A DNA stretch of 11,569 bases, taken from CAYZDV01 sp964477275 (GTDB lineage: Bacteria; Acidobacteriota; Aminicenantia; Aminicenantales; Aminicenantaceae). The DNA lies in contig CAYZDV010000062.1 in the NCBI GenBank assembly GCA_964477275.1, positions 1-11,569 on the forward strand, given 5' to 3'. This document shows, one piece after another, positions 1 through 7,951 of the stretch. The notes under the pieces were generated by a model. That model worked only from the letters and a program-made list of their open reading frames with translations, ran no database searches and had not been told where the DNA came from. The translations under genes were made by a program, and so were the position numbers. How positions within the stretch are numbered: the first letter of the stretch is position 1; every line of letters starts with the position of its first letter.

Positions 1-45
1 AAAATGAAACGATCGGAAATCAACAGGTGCTGGAAGAGGGAGGCA

Positions 46-1722
46 TTAACAGGTTCTGCGAATGATGACCATGGTCTGATCATCCATCTTTTCAGCGCCG
101 GCAGTGAACTTGTCGACTTCCTCGTTGACCTTTTCCAGAAGTTCCTGAGCCGGCAATTTGCAATGCTTTTCGAGGAGCCTGATCAATCTTTCCTCGCTGA
201 ATTCCTTGTTCGCCCTGTTGCGGCTCTCGGTGATTCCGTCCGTAAAAAGAAAAGCGGTGTCGCCCACTTCCAGTTCGACGGATTTGACTTCATAGTTTAC
301 CGAAGGAAACATGCCCAGACACAGACCGCAGGCCTCCAGTAGCCTGACCCGGCCCTTTGTATCGATAACGAGCGGTGGATTATGACCGGCGTTGATGTAG
401 ATGAGGTCACCGGTTTTCTTGTCCAGCTCGCAGAAGAAAAAGGTAATGAAACTGTTGGATGAAGAGCTGCGGTGGACAAAATCATTCAGTTTAGCAGCCA
501 TCTTTTCGATTCTGTACTTGGGGTAAAGCTCGGAATGAATGGCAGCCCTGAGTGAAGCCATCAGGAGGGAGGCGCTGACGCCTTTTCCTGAAACATCGGC
601 GATGACAATTCCCAGCCGGTTTTCGTCGATGGGGATGAAATCATAATAATCGCCTCCGACCTGGTAACAGGGGACATTGGAGCCAACAATGTCATAATTT
701 TCGAAAGTGGGACTTTCCCTGGGCAGAAAGTCTTTTTGAATCTTGGCCGCCAGATCCAGCTCCCTCTCCATTTTCTCTTTCTCGATGGCCTGCTCGATAA
801 GCCCGGCGTTCTCAATCTTGACCGCCGCCAGGTTGGAGAGGAGGGTGAGCAGTTTGAGGTCATCATCGGTAAACTGGTCGAGCAGGGAGATGCGGTCGGA
901 ATAGATGATTCCGATGATTTCCCTGTTGTTCCAGAGAGGCACGCACATCGCAGATTGGATGTTGAAGCGGATGATGCTGTCCTGGGCCCTGAACCGCGAG
1001 TCGGCCTGGGCATCAGAGGTCAGAACCGACGAATTCTTGCTCACCACCATGTTAATGATGCTCTGGCTGACCTGAATCTTTTGATTCTTGAGGCTCTCGC
1101 TGTTGATGCGGACCACCTTGGGAATGAACTGCGGCGGATTCCCCTCCTTGAGCATTAAAATCCCTCTGTCCATGGGAAGGTTTTCGCAGATGAGGTCCAT
1201 GATGCTATCAAGAAGCTCGCTCAGCGGCTTGTGGAGAATGAGCGCCTTGCTCACCTCGCTCAGCACGGAGAACGCCCTGTGCTCTGTTTTGACCTTTTCG
1301 AAATCGGCAGTAGCAAAGGAGGCCTTCAAGGTGGTATCCACGTCGGCCTTTTTCAGAATATCTTCGACCTGGATGATGGTGTTGATGTTTGCCGTCCGGG
1401 AGGAGACATCCATCACCTCCACGTTTGTGGCCAGCCGGTCATCGAAGATAATGCGGGTCGAACCGATGAGAACTTCATCGCCCTTTTTAAGCTCTGTCTC
1501 GGCTTGAATCCTTTTACCGTTGAGGAACGTCCCGTTCTTGCTGTTGTTGTCCCTGACAACATAGCCGTCATCTCTGGGGTAAATGAAGGCATGTTGGCCT
1601 GAGCAGAAGGGGTCCAGGATGGGGATGTCGTTATCGGCGGAACGACCAATGGAGATTTTTTCTTTTTTGAGGGGAAAGACAAGCTCCTCACCTTTCTTCG
1701 GATAGACAAAGAGCTTCGGCAT
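46..1722 (-). CDS. FHA-GAF-PP2C (RsbU/SpoIIE-type) serine phosphatase
   Basis: A 558-residue cytoplasmic protein, predicted to dephosphorylate a phosphoserine/threonine on a STAS-type partner. Residues 1-95 form an FHA domain (GRS at 26-28, SGQH at 41-44, NNSKNGTFLNG at 59-69), which in this family binds phosphothreonine peptides. A GAF-type sensor domain covers about 150-310, followed by a helical linker ending in the RsbU-like AAKIQKDFLP (325-334). The PP2C domain (about 345-558) has GGDYYD (356-361), ADVSGKG (375-381), AGHNPPL (445-451), FTDGITE (493-499) and MDDQT (546-550), so all metal-binding aspartates are present and the enzyme should be active. The ATG is preceded by GAGGAAG five bases upstream. 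It is the last gene of the run, 37 nt after the second carrier gene. Its likely substrate is the STAS protein at 6850-7197, by analogy with RsbU/RsbV. There are no transmembrane segments. The ligand of the GAF domain cannot be told. Confidence 0.93.
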   Translation of the reverse strand: MPKLFVYPKKGEELVFPLKKEKISIGRSADNDIPILDPFCSGQHAFIYPRDDGYVVRDNNSKNGTFLNGKRIQAETELKKGDEVLIGSTRIIFDDRLATNVEVMDVSSRTANINTIIQVEDILKKADVDTTLKASFATADFEKVKTEHRAFSVLSEVSKALILHKPLSELLDSIMDLICENLPMDRGILMLKEGNPPQFIPKVVRINSESLKNQKIQVSQSIINMVVSKNSSVLTSDAQADSRFRAQDSIIRFNIQSAMCVPLWNNREIIGIIYSDRISLLDQFTDDDLKLLTLLSNLAAVKIENAGLIEQAIEKEKMERELDLAAKIQKDFLPRESPTFENYDIVGSNVPCYQVGGDYYDFIPIDENRLGIVIADVSGKGVSASLLMASLRAAIHSELYPKYRIEKMAAKLNDFVHRSSSSNSFITFFFCELDKKTGDLIYINAGHNPPLVIDTKGRVRLLEACGLCLGMFPSVNYEVKSVELEVGDTAFLFTDGITESRNRANKEFSEERLIRLLEKHCKLPAQELLEKVNEEVDKFTAGAEKMDDQTMVIIRRTC

Positions 1723-1759
1723 TTTGGCTTCCTCATTATAATCTGCGCAGAGCCGGATT

Positions 1760-4315
1760 TCAAGACAATTTGATTCGCTCGAGGGTCTTGAGCAGGCGTT
1801 TACCTCTTCTGACCTTATCCTCCAGAGGAATATCCTCGATCAGGGGCAGGAGCGCCTCCATCACATTCCGCCTGACCATGTTGTCGAGAAGCTCGATGGA
1901 ATAATCGATTGAGCTCTTTGTCCCGGCACAGATATTCTGGTAGGCTTTAATCACGTCTTCACGGGGATAGATCAGGCTTAACAGCTCAAAAATATATTTC
2001 AGGGACCGGGAGAGATTCTTCTCCAGGTCTCTGGCCAGAAAATCCTTTTTCTTATCCGCCATCAGATTGTGGATCTCCATTAAAATCAGGTAAGCTTCTC
2101 TGATCTTCAGCAGGATGAGCGGCAGAATGATTTTGGCCGGAAACTGAATCCGGGGGCTTTTTGATCTCAACCTGTACATGGAGGCGATAATCTCAGGCTC
2201 GATCTCCTGATCCTCTTTCTTCAACTCCAGAGCCAGCAAGTCAGCGGCTCTCTCGGAGCCTGACTCGGCCAGGATACCAGGGATTGCCCTGCGCAATTTT
2301 ATGTCCTGTTCGGGATCTCCCAAATAATCTTTTAACGTCCCGATGATTTTTTCTCCATAGCTGACCAGAGCTTCATGGGCAGACCTCTTCACGCCGGGAT
2401 GGCTCAGGTGCTGGAGGATGTAAGGCACAAATTCCCTCTTTTTCAGCTTGCCGGCACTCTCCACAGCATAATTGACGACTTCGGGCGATTTATCCCTGAG
2501 GAGCTTGTTGAGGTTCTGGATGAGAGAGGGAGAGGGAGTCATCATCCCCATAACTTTGGCTGCTTCCATCCGGGAGACTTCCGCCTCCTTTCCGGCCCCG
2601 CTGATGACCCTGTCCAGGTGCTCTTTCATGAGCTCCTGGTAAACGTCGAGGGACATGATCTCCTTGACCTGAGTTCCCAGGGTTTCCTCATCCAGAGTGT
2701 CATCCACCTCCGGCATCAAAACCTCTCCATCCAGGTCAAGAAGCGAATCCATGGAACTGGCCATGATCTGGTCGGATTTATAGCCGATGATTTTTTTGAG
2801 CTCAGGGCTCATCTTTTCTTTTTTGACCAGGTCAAAGAGGTTCATGGCATATAAAACAGAGCTCCGGTTCTTGCTCTCCAGGGTATCGAAGACCAGCCTG
2901 GTCATGTCGATGTCGATTTTCTCCTCGATCAATTTATCGGCTTCCTGCCATCTGATCCTGAGGCTTCGCTTGACAATGTTCACGTATTCTCTGGTAATCA
3001 TGGTGTTGAGGAGACCCCAAACAACGGCGGCGGCAATAATGATCAGGCCAATTCCCCTGATATTTTTGATCTCCACAAAATCAATCCGGAAGATAGCCGG
3101 ATGAAAGACGAGAAGATAGAGCAGAATCAGAATAGCCCCCAGACCCTTGGCGAATTTATTGACGAACATATCGATGAACAGCTTGGCTTTGTACTTGATT
3201 TCGGGAGAAATGGGAATATAGAGAAGCTCCCTGACCGACTGGCTCAGGGAATGGGCAAGACTTTTATCCGCGCCTTTGGTGAGCACTCCCATCAGGATTC
3301 CGGGAAAAACGAAAAAGGCAGCCGCCCCTAACATCAAGCATACCGGTGTGATCAGAAGAGCGACCTGGATGCCAAAATTTTTCAAGATGCGGTTGGTGGA
3401 TAAGACATGAAACAAATAGGAGAAAACGAGCAATCCCGCAAAGAATGTTCCCAAAAATGAGGTCATGGCATTCTTGGGATTCTCAAAGGAAGCGAAATGG
3501 GCTTTGACCGCGGAGTTGAACTGAAAATCGATCAGCGTGGAGACGATAATGGTCATGACCATGATTCCGCTCAGAAGCAAGAGATGTCTGTTTTTCCGAA
3601 TGATCTGGAAACTTTCAAGGTAGCCGGCCTTCGGCTTCACATCTCCCTGCCTTACGAATTCTGCGTTTTTTTCTTTCCCGGATAATCGGGCGGCGATATT
3701 GATGAGCACAAGGCAGGCGCCGAGCATCAAAGGAGGAATGAGAAGAAGCGACTCGGTGGTGACAATTCTGGCCGCGATCAGGCGAGAAGAGAGCAGCCCC
3801 CCGACCACTCCACCCAGCAGCCCGCCGCTCACCAAAAAGCCAACCATCCGCTTGGCCTGACGGGGAGTGTAGATATCATTGATCATAATCCAGAATTGAG
3901 TGACAGACGTGAGGATGAACATTTCTGCCCAGAACCAGTAGAGCATGGGAACCCACTGCCAGTACCGGGGAGGAAGCCAGAGCCGTCCGCTGGTGAACAA
4001 CAGCCAGAATAGAACCATGCACACGATGAAAAAGATCAAGCTGAAGGAGATGTAAACGTTTCTCTTCATGCTGCCCAGGAGCCTGGTGTTCAAAGAGGCA
4101 AAAAAGCCGATCAAAAGCGCGGTGAGGAGATACGCAAAGGGAAGGTATTTAAAGGAAAGCACATCCAGGAAACTGGAAATCTTGACGGGCTTGATGATGT
4201 AAACCGAAGAGGTGATCAGGAAAAAATAGGAAAACATGAGGACAGAGGTAGTCGTCTCATCAGGCCTGACATCGACAAAGCGGGAAAGGAGCCTGTGGAC
4301 CGGGTTTTTGGCCAT
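1760..4315 (-). CDS. ATP/ADP-carrier-like (NTT/Npt family) membrane protein with HEAT-type C-terminus, copy 2
   Basis: An 851-residue inner-membrane protein. Residues 20-440 hold about 11-12 hydrophobic segments (for example 27-42, 57-75, 88-107, 121-145, 245-263, 420-437). RELLYIPISPEIKYKAK at 362-378, followed by a hydrophobic segment, resembles the segment in bacterial/plastid ATP:ADP antiporters that contains ELVYIPL and a K-x-KGK stretch. The C-terminal 400 residues are soluble and helical, with HEAT-like repeats at about 580-720. Such NTT-HEAT fusions are known from free-living bacteria, where their substrate is not settled. It is a tandem duplicate of the gene at 4321-6813, with long shared stretches in membrane and tail. 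The KPVRDA motif of copy 1 is KPVKIS here (42-47), so the conserved acidic residue is lost. It starts 5 nt after the stop of copy 1 with only a weak AGAAAGA ribosome site, so translation is probably coupled. Transport of nucleotides is inferred from family only; a sensory role is equally possible. Confidence 0.85.
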   Translation of the reverse strand: MAKNPVHRLLSRFVDVRPDETTTSVLMFSYFFLITSSVYIIKPVKISSFLDVLSFKYLPFAYLLTALLIGFFASLNTRLLGSMKRNVYISFSLIFFIVCMVLFWLLFTSGRLWLPPRYWQWVPMLYWFWAEMFILTSVTQFWIMINDIYTPRQAKRMVGFLVSGGLLGGVVGGLLSSRLIAARIVTTESLLLIPPLMLGACLVLINIAARLSGKEKNAEFVRQGDVKPKAGYLESFQIIRKNRHLLLLSGIMVMTIIVSTLIDFQFNSAVKAHFASFENPKNAMTSFLGTFFAGLLVFSYLFHVLSTNRILKNFGIQVALLITPVCLMLGAAAFFVFPGILMGVLTKGADKSLAHSLSQSVRELLYIPISPEIKYKAKLFIDMFVNKFAKGLGAILILLYLLVFHPAIFRIDFVEIKNIRGIGLIIIAAAVVWGLLNTMITREYVNIVKRSLRIRWQEADKLIEEKIDIDMTRLVFDTLESKNRSSVLYAMNLFDLVKKEKMSPELKKIIGYKSDQIMASSMDSLLDLDGEVLMPEVDDTLDEETLGTQVKEIMSLDVYQELMKEHLDRVISGAGKEAEVSRMEAAKVMGMMTPSPSLIQNLNKLLRDKSPEVVNYAVESAGKLKKREFVPYILQHLSHPGVKRSAHEALVSYGEKIIGTLKDYLGDPEQDIKLRRAIPGILAESGSERAADLLALELKKEDQEIEPEIIASMYRLRSKSPRIQFPAKIILPLILLKIREAYLILMEIHNLMADKKKDFLARDLEKNLSRSLKYIFELLSLIYPREDVIKAYQNICAGTKSSIDYSIELLDNMVRRNVMEALLPLIEDIPLEDKVRRGKRLLKTLERIKLS

Positions 4316-4320
4316 TCTTT

Positions 4321-6813
4321 CTAACTATCCGGAAAAGTCCTCTGAAGACTGATGCATCTCTTCGCCCTTTCCTCAAGAGTGAGTTCTTCGACGAGAGGAA
4401 AGATGCGGTCTCTCATCTCCTTCTCCAGGATATTATCCAGGAGCTCCAGGCCGTAGGCCACGGAATCTTTTCTCCCCGTTTTGATGTTTTGATAGGCTTT
4501 GAGAATATCTTCTCTGGCATAAATGAGCCCCAGAAGTTTGAAAATATTCATCAATGAAAGGGACGAGCTCTTCTCCAGGATTCGAGCCTTCTCCTGTTTT
4601 CCGCTGGATTGGAGATGGAAAAGGTCGATGACCAGCCGGTAATGGCGTTCTGTCTCGCTGAGAATTTTGGCTTTAATGATGTCTCTCTGGAATTGAATGT
4701 CTGATCTCTCGGAGTGGATCCTGTCCAGGGCATCGACAATCTCCGTGTCGATGTCCGGCCTGTCTTTGGCCAGCTCCATGGTCAGGAAACTGGCCGCATC
4801 CTGGGTCCCGATCCGGGCCAGAACAGCCGCTGCTCCCCTCCGCAGCTCGATCTCCTCTGTGGAGTCTCTCAGGTAATCCAGCAGAGTGCCGGTAATTGTT
4901 GGGCCGTAGGCTTCCAGGGCGGAACTGGCATCCTCCCTGGTGAACGGGCTGGCTAACTTACGAATGATAACAGGCACGTGCTCTTTTTTGCGCAGCCTGG
5001 ACGCACTCTCCAGCGCGTACTTGCTGATGTCGGGCGACTCATCCCAGAGCAGATCCTCGAGATTTTCTGCCAGAGGGGAACGGGAATCCATCCATCCGAT
5101 CGCCTTGGCCAGCTCCATTCTGGCCGTTTCCGATTCACTGCCCTTCCGCTTCAGAACGCTTTCCAGATAACTCTTCATCACCTCCTGGTAGACGCTGAGG
5201 GACATGATCTCTCCCACTTCTTTGCTGAGGGTTTCTTCATCCAAAAATTCATCTGGCTCAGGGATGATCGGAGTGGCATCCGATCCGACCAGAGGGCCAA
5301 AGGAAGACACCCGGACTTCGTCGGACTTGTAGGAAATCAATTTTCTGACTTCAGGGGTGAGCCGGTCTTTTTTGATCAAATCGAAAAGATGCATGGCGTA
5401 GAGAACCGAGCTCCGATTCCTGCTCTCGATGGTATCAAAGACAAGCTTGGCGTAATCCAGGTCGACCTGCTGGGCGACCAATCTATCGGCTCTGTCCCAC
5501 TTCATCTCCAGCTTCTGCTTGACCGTGTTGGTGTATTCCTGGCTGACCTTCCAGTTGAGGAAAATCCAGGCCAGGATGAAAACGATGGTGATAAAGCTGA
5601 CGATCATCACTCGTTCTTGCGATTCACGGGGCATGAAGATAAACACCATGAGGACCAGCGCTCCGATTCCCTTGGCAAACCTCGTCAAGAACATGTCGAT
5701 AAACAACTTGGCCTTGTATTTGATCTCTGGTGAAATTGGAATATAGAGAAGCTCCCGCACAGACTGGTTGAGGGAGAAGGAGAGGCTTTTATCGCTTGCC
5801 TTGATGATGACCGCTGAAAACAAGACCGGATGAAATCCTACCAGAAGCGTGCCGAGGAACAGGAGGAAAGGATAAATCATGAGCGTAACGCGGATCCCCA
5901 GGCGCCGGATCAGGTTGCTGGTCATCAAAAGCTGCAGGAAAAAAGGGAAAATCAGCAGGGCGGCATGAAAATAGCCAAAAAACCGTGTCATTTTATCGAT
6001 CCGCTCAATCTCGTATTCGATCACGGTCTTCGACTGATAGTCGATAAAGGCGGAAACCACAAAAGTCACCGTGACAACGGCGGCCAGGAGCTTGAGATAA
6101 GCATTCTTTCTCACCGTATCGAAGCTATCCTTGAAGCCCACCTTCGTCTTCTCATTGCTTTCTGTCTTACCTTTGGTTTTGGGCTGAGCGGAGAAAGAGC
6201 GGTTTCTCTTCTGCCAGCTGAATATGAAATGCAGAACTCCTATGACAAGAATAAGGACTCCTGCCGCTATATAAAGCAGGGAATCAGGGTATTTTCTTCC
6301 CAAATAGCCCGTCAGGACGGCGCCAAAAAAACTGCCCAGAATCCCTCCGCTGCCCAAAAAACCGATTAACCTCCTGGCCTCCCGGGGGTTGAAGATATCG
6401 TTGATCATCATCCAGAACTGGGTTAAGAGGACAGTGACAAAGACATTCGCCCAGACCCAGAAGGCGTAAGGCATCCAGGCCACTCTGTTCCTGAACAGCA
6501 CTGCCGAGATAAAACAAGTCAACATAAAAAAGATCAGACTGGAGGTGACCAGGACGCGTTTGGGGATGCTAACCTGAAGCTTTGAATAGAGGTGGACGAA
6601 AATCCCCATACTGATGGCCGTCAAGAGATATGCCACCGGAAGATGCAGAGACCCTTCTTCAATTAAAAATTTGGCATCCCTGACGGGTTTGATGATGTAG
6701 TAGGGGAACATAATGAGGAAAAAATAGAAGAAAAGAAGGAGGGCGATCTTTTCTTCACCCGGTTTGACCTCAGTGAGGCGCGACAGAATCTGGAAGAGGC
6801 GACCCTTTGCCAT
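4321..6813 (-). CDS. ATP/ADP-carrier-like (NTT/Npt family) membrane protein with HEAT-type C-terminus, copy 1
   Basis: An 830-residue inner-membrane protein with an N-terminal carrier domain of about 11-12 membrane segments (residues 23-430) and a soluble helical tail with HEAT-like repeats in its middle. The first membrane helix runs into IIKPVRDAKFL (40-50), a hallmark of the bacterial ATP/ADP antiporter-like family. TQFWMMIND (131-139), REARRLIGF (144-152) and the RELLYIPISPEIKYKAK block at 353-369 also fit. The loop at about 200-225 is highly charged and probably cytoplasmic. The tail shares LVFDT-E--NRSSVLYAM-LFDL and LDEETL--EVGEIMSLSVYQE-type blocks with copy 2, so the whole gene, not only the carrier domain, was duplicated. 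It lies 36 nt downstream of the STAS gene and directly upstream of copy 2. An AAGG about 14 bases before the ATG is the only ribosome-site candidate. ATP/ADP exchange is the family's known activity, but fused forms in free-living bacteria may do something else. Confidence 0.86.
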   Translation of the reverse strand: MAKGRLFQILSRLTEVKPGEEKIALLLFFYFFLIMFPYYIIKPVRDAKFLIEEGSLHLPVAYLLTAISMGIFVHLYSKLQVSIPKRVLVTSSLIFFMLTCFISAVLFRNRVAWMPYAFWVWANVFVTVLLTQFWMMINDIFNPREARRLIGFLGSGGILGSFFGAVLTGYLGRKYPDSLLYIAAGVLILVIGVLHFIFSWQKRNRSFSAQPKTKGKTESNEKTKVGFKDSFDTVRKNAYLKLLAAVVTVTFVVSAFIDYQSKTVIEYEIERIDKMTRFFGYFHAALLIFPFFLQLLMTSNLIRRLGIRVTLMIYPFLLFLGTLLVGFHPVLFSAVIIKASDKSLSFSLNQSVRELLYIPISPEIKYKAKLFIDMFLTRFAKGIGALVLMVFIFMPRESQERVMIVSFITIVFILAWIFLNWKVSQEYTNTVKQKLEMKWDRADRLVAQQVDLDYAKLVFDTIESRNRSSVLYAMHLFDLIKKDRLTPEVRKLISYKSDEVRVSSFGPLVGSDATPIIPEPDEFLDEETLSKEVGEIMSLSVYQEVMKSYLESVLKRKGSESETARMELAKAIGWMDSRSPLAENLEDLLWDESPDISKYALESASRLRKKEHVPVIIRKLASPFTREDASSALEAYGPTITGTLLDYLRDSTEEIELRRGAAAVLARIGTQDAASFLTMELAKDRPDIDTEIVDALDRIHSERSDIQFQRDIIKAKILSETERHYRLVIDLFHLQSSGKQEKARILEKSSSLSLMNIFKLLGLIYAREDILKAYQNIKTGRKDSVAYGLELLDNILEKEMRDRIFPLVEELTLEERAKRCISLQRTFPDS

Positions 6814-6849
6814 ATAATGCCGCTACCTTGAGCGAACCAGGGAAAAAAG

Positions 6850-7197
6850 CTACTCTTTCTTGAAGCTTTCCATGGCGACTTCTTCGTTATCGAATATTTC
6901 GAGGACCTTGGTGAGCATGGTCACTTGAAAAACAAGGTATAATTTCTTGGATATTTTGGCAATCTTGAGCTTACCCCCCAGGTTGTTGGTGGAAATAAAG
7001 CTGGCCAGAATCTCTCCCACCCCGAAACTGTCGATGAACTCCACGTTCTCAAAATTGAGCAGGATGTTCCTCTTTCCTGTCTCCAGCTGGTCTTTGACCA
7101 GCTGGTGAAGAGTGACATCGGTGATGTCCGACCGTCTAATTTCTCCTTCAATGTCAAAGATGACCACATCGTTTTTTTCTCTTGCGCTTATTTGCAT
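6850..7197 (-). CDS. STAS-domain anti-sigma factor antagonist-like protein
   Basis: A 115-residue single-domain cytoplasmic protein of the SpoIIAA/RsbV type, normal in length. The core motif ENVEFIDSFGVGEIL spans residues 50-63; Ser57, after Asp56, is at the position phosphorylated by switch kinases in this family. In partner switching the unphosphorylated form binds its target, the kinase inactivates it, and a PP2C phosphatase restores it. The PP2C gene at 46-1722 in the same run is the obvious restoring enzyme, but no HATPase_c switch kinase is in the window. The start is well supported by GAGGAAGGG just upstream of the ATG. It is probably the first gene of the operon, about 40 nt after a predicted start of transcription. 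The two carrier genes lie between it and the phosphatase, so the HEAT tails are candidate binding partners; that is inference. Confidence 0.92.
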   Translation of the reverse strand: MQISAREKNDVVIFDIEGEIRRSDITDVTLHQLVKDQLETGKRNILLNFENVEFIDSFGVGEILASFISTNNLGGKLKIAKISKKLYLVFQVTMLTKVLEIFDNEEVAMESFKKE

Positions 7198-7243
7198 CTT
7201 TTCCCTTCCTCTTTTTAAATCTTCGTCCCGCTGTCTCTTAAGC

Positions 7244-7272
7244 TATTTATCAAAACAGAGGTTTAAAGTCAA
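7244..7272 (-). promoter_or_regulatory. Predicted sigma70 promoter for the STAS-carrier-phosphatase operon
   Basis: On the minus strand TTGACT (plus 7267-7272) and TAAATA (plus 7244-7249) are separated by 17 bases. A TG one base before the -10 gives an extended -10 form. Transcription would start near 7237 and leave a leader of about 40 nt before the STAS start codon. The -10 hexamer itself is weak. Confidence 0.5.
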
Positions 7273-7286
7273 TTCATTCTTCTGGT

Positions 7287-7322
7287 TCTGCCTGATACAG
7301 ACGTTTTTCGAAGCCAGGCAGA
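7287..7322. repeat. 8-bp inverted repeat (stem-loop 1) upstream of the operon promoter
   Basis: TCTGCCTG (7287-7294) and CAGGCAGA (7315-7322) are perfect reverse complements with a 20-base loop. It sits just upstream of the predicted -35 box of the STAS operon. There is no T-run on either side, so an intrinsic terminator is unlikely; an operator or a folded 3' end of the PilZ transcript is possible. Confidence 0.5.
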
Positions 7323-7341
7323 GCCCGGAAATCTGGAGAGT

Positions 7342-7390
7342 GATCATTCCTTGCGCGTGCACGCTGAAAAAATAATCCCAAGGAATGATC
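7342..7390. repeat. 12-bp perfect inverted repeat with a nested palindrome (stem-loop 2)
   Basis: GATCATTCCTTG (7342-7353) and CAAGGAATGATC (7379-7390) are perfect reverse complements around a 25-base spacer. The spacer contains a second, self-complementary 10-mer, GCGTGCACGC (7355-7364). No T-run follows on the minus strand. It could act as an RNA-stabilising or processing structure in the PilZ 3' region, or as a protein-binding site. Confidence 0.65.
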
Positions 7391-7467
7391 CAGCTCTTGC
7401 GGCGGGCAAACGGAGTTATTCCCGGACGAGGCTCAATCGGTCTTTAAGAACAGAGAAAGGAAAAAAG

Positions 7468-7827
7468 TTATTTTTGCTGTTCGTTCAAACACACGGTAAT
7501 AAGAATGAACTTGTAAAGGTCCGGCTTCTCGACAATGCCCAGGTTGGTGAATTTTGTGCCGTACCTGTAGATTTTCCCGACTTTTTTCATCCAGACAATA
7601 TTTCCGTAGATGCTGAATTTGAACTCACAGGAAGTATCCAGCATAAAGACCAGATTCGCGCCCACAGAAGATTCCAGCTCCGTCTCCACGCACAATCCCT
7701 CAAGAGTAATATTCCTGATCACCCCTCTGGCTCTTTTTTCAATCCTGTCATCCTTCCACAGCTGAAGTTCCACCTCCACCGGAAACCGCGGAGATTTTCT
7801 TCTCTCCACTATCACACCTTTCCTCAT
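7468..7827 (-). CDS. PilZ-domain protein, putative cyclic-di-GMP receptor
   Basis: A 119-residue protein made of one PilZ domain, which in characterised members binds cyclic-di-GMP. The N-terminal RRKSPR (residues 9-14) gives the RxxxR part of the binding signature. The second part, normally D/N-x-S-x-x-G, appears as NITLEG (39-44), with threonine for serine. The C-terminal YRYGTKFTNL (88-97) is typical of the domain. There are no membrane segments or fused output domains, so it would act as a small adaptor. The ATG has AGAGGG about ten bases upstream, and an in-frame stop lies just ahead of it, which fixes the start region. It is preceded by its own strong promoter (7923-7951) with a leader of about 90 nt and is separated from the STAS gene by 270 nt holding two stem-loops and another promoter. 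It is therefore probably a separate unit, although read-through is possible. Confidence 0.88.
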   Translation of the reverse strand: MRKGVIVERRKSPRFPVEVELQLWKDDRIEKRARGVIRNITLEGLCVETELESSVGANLVFMLDTSCEFKFSIYGNIVWMKKVGKIYRYGTKFTNLGIVEKPDLYKFILITVCLNEQQK

Positions 7828-7922
7828 TTTGTGAATTCCCTCTTTATGTCAATCCACGTTGAATAAAAGCAACCTCCTCCTTCTCCCCGGGAATCATGGC
7901 CGTGAGCTTCTTTTCCCCAGAA

Positions 7923-7951
7923 CTTATAGCACAGGAAAGTTTGGATGTCAA
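7923..7951 (-). promoter_or_regulatory. Strong predicted sigma70 promoter for the PilZ gene
   Basis: On the minus strand a perfect TTGACA -35 (plus 7946-7951), 17-base spacer and TATAAG -10 (plus 7923-7928), with TG one base before the -10. Transcription would start near 7916. The -35 box overlaps the stop codon of the kinase remnant. It is the best promoter match in the window. Confidence 0.7.

Noticed and set aside
4978..5733. 251-codon plus-strand open frame opposite carrier copy 1
   Set aside because: Shadow of the coding strand: the minus frame has membrane helices and a close paralogue, while this one has neither domain nor ribosome site.
7342..7390. CRISPR-like or terminator reading of the 12-bp inverted repeat
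   Set aside because: Only one repeat unit with no spacers and no T-run; it is a single hairpin or operator, not an array or terminator.
7844..7897. 17-codon leader-peptide-like open frame ahead of PilZ, containing a GGAGGAGG stretch
   Set aside because: No convincing ribosome site of its own, no start codon suitably placed after the internal purine stretch, and no attenuator structure beside it.
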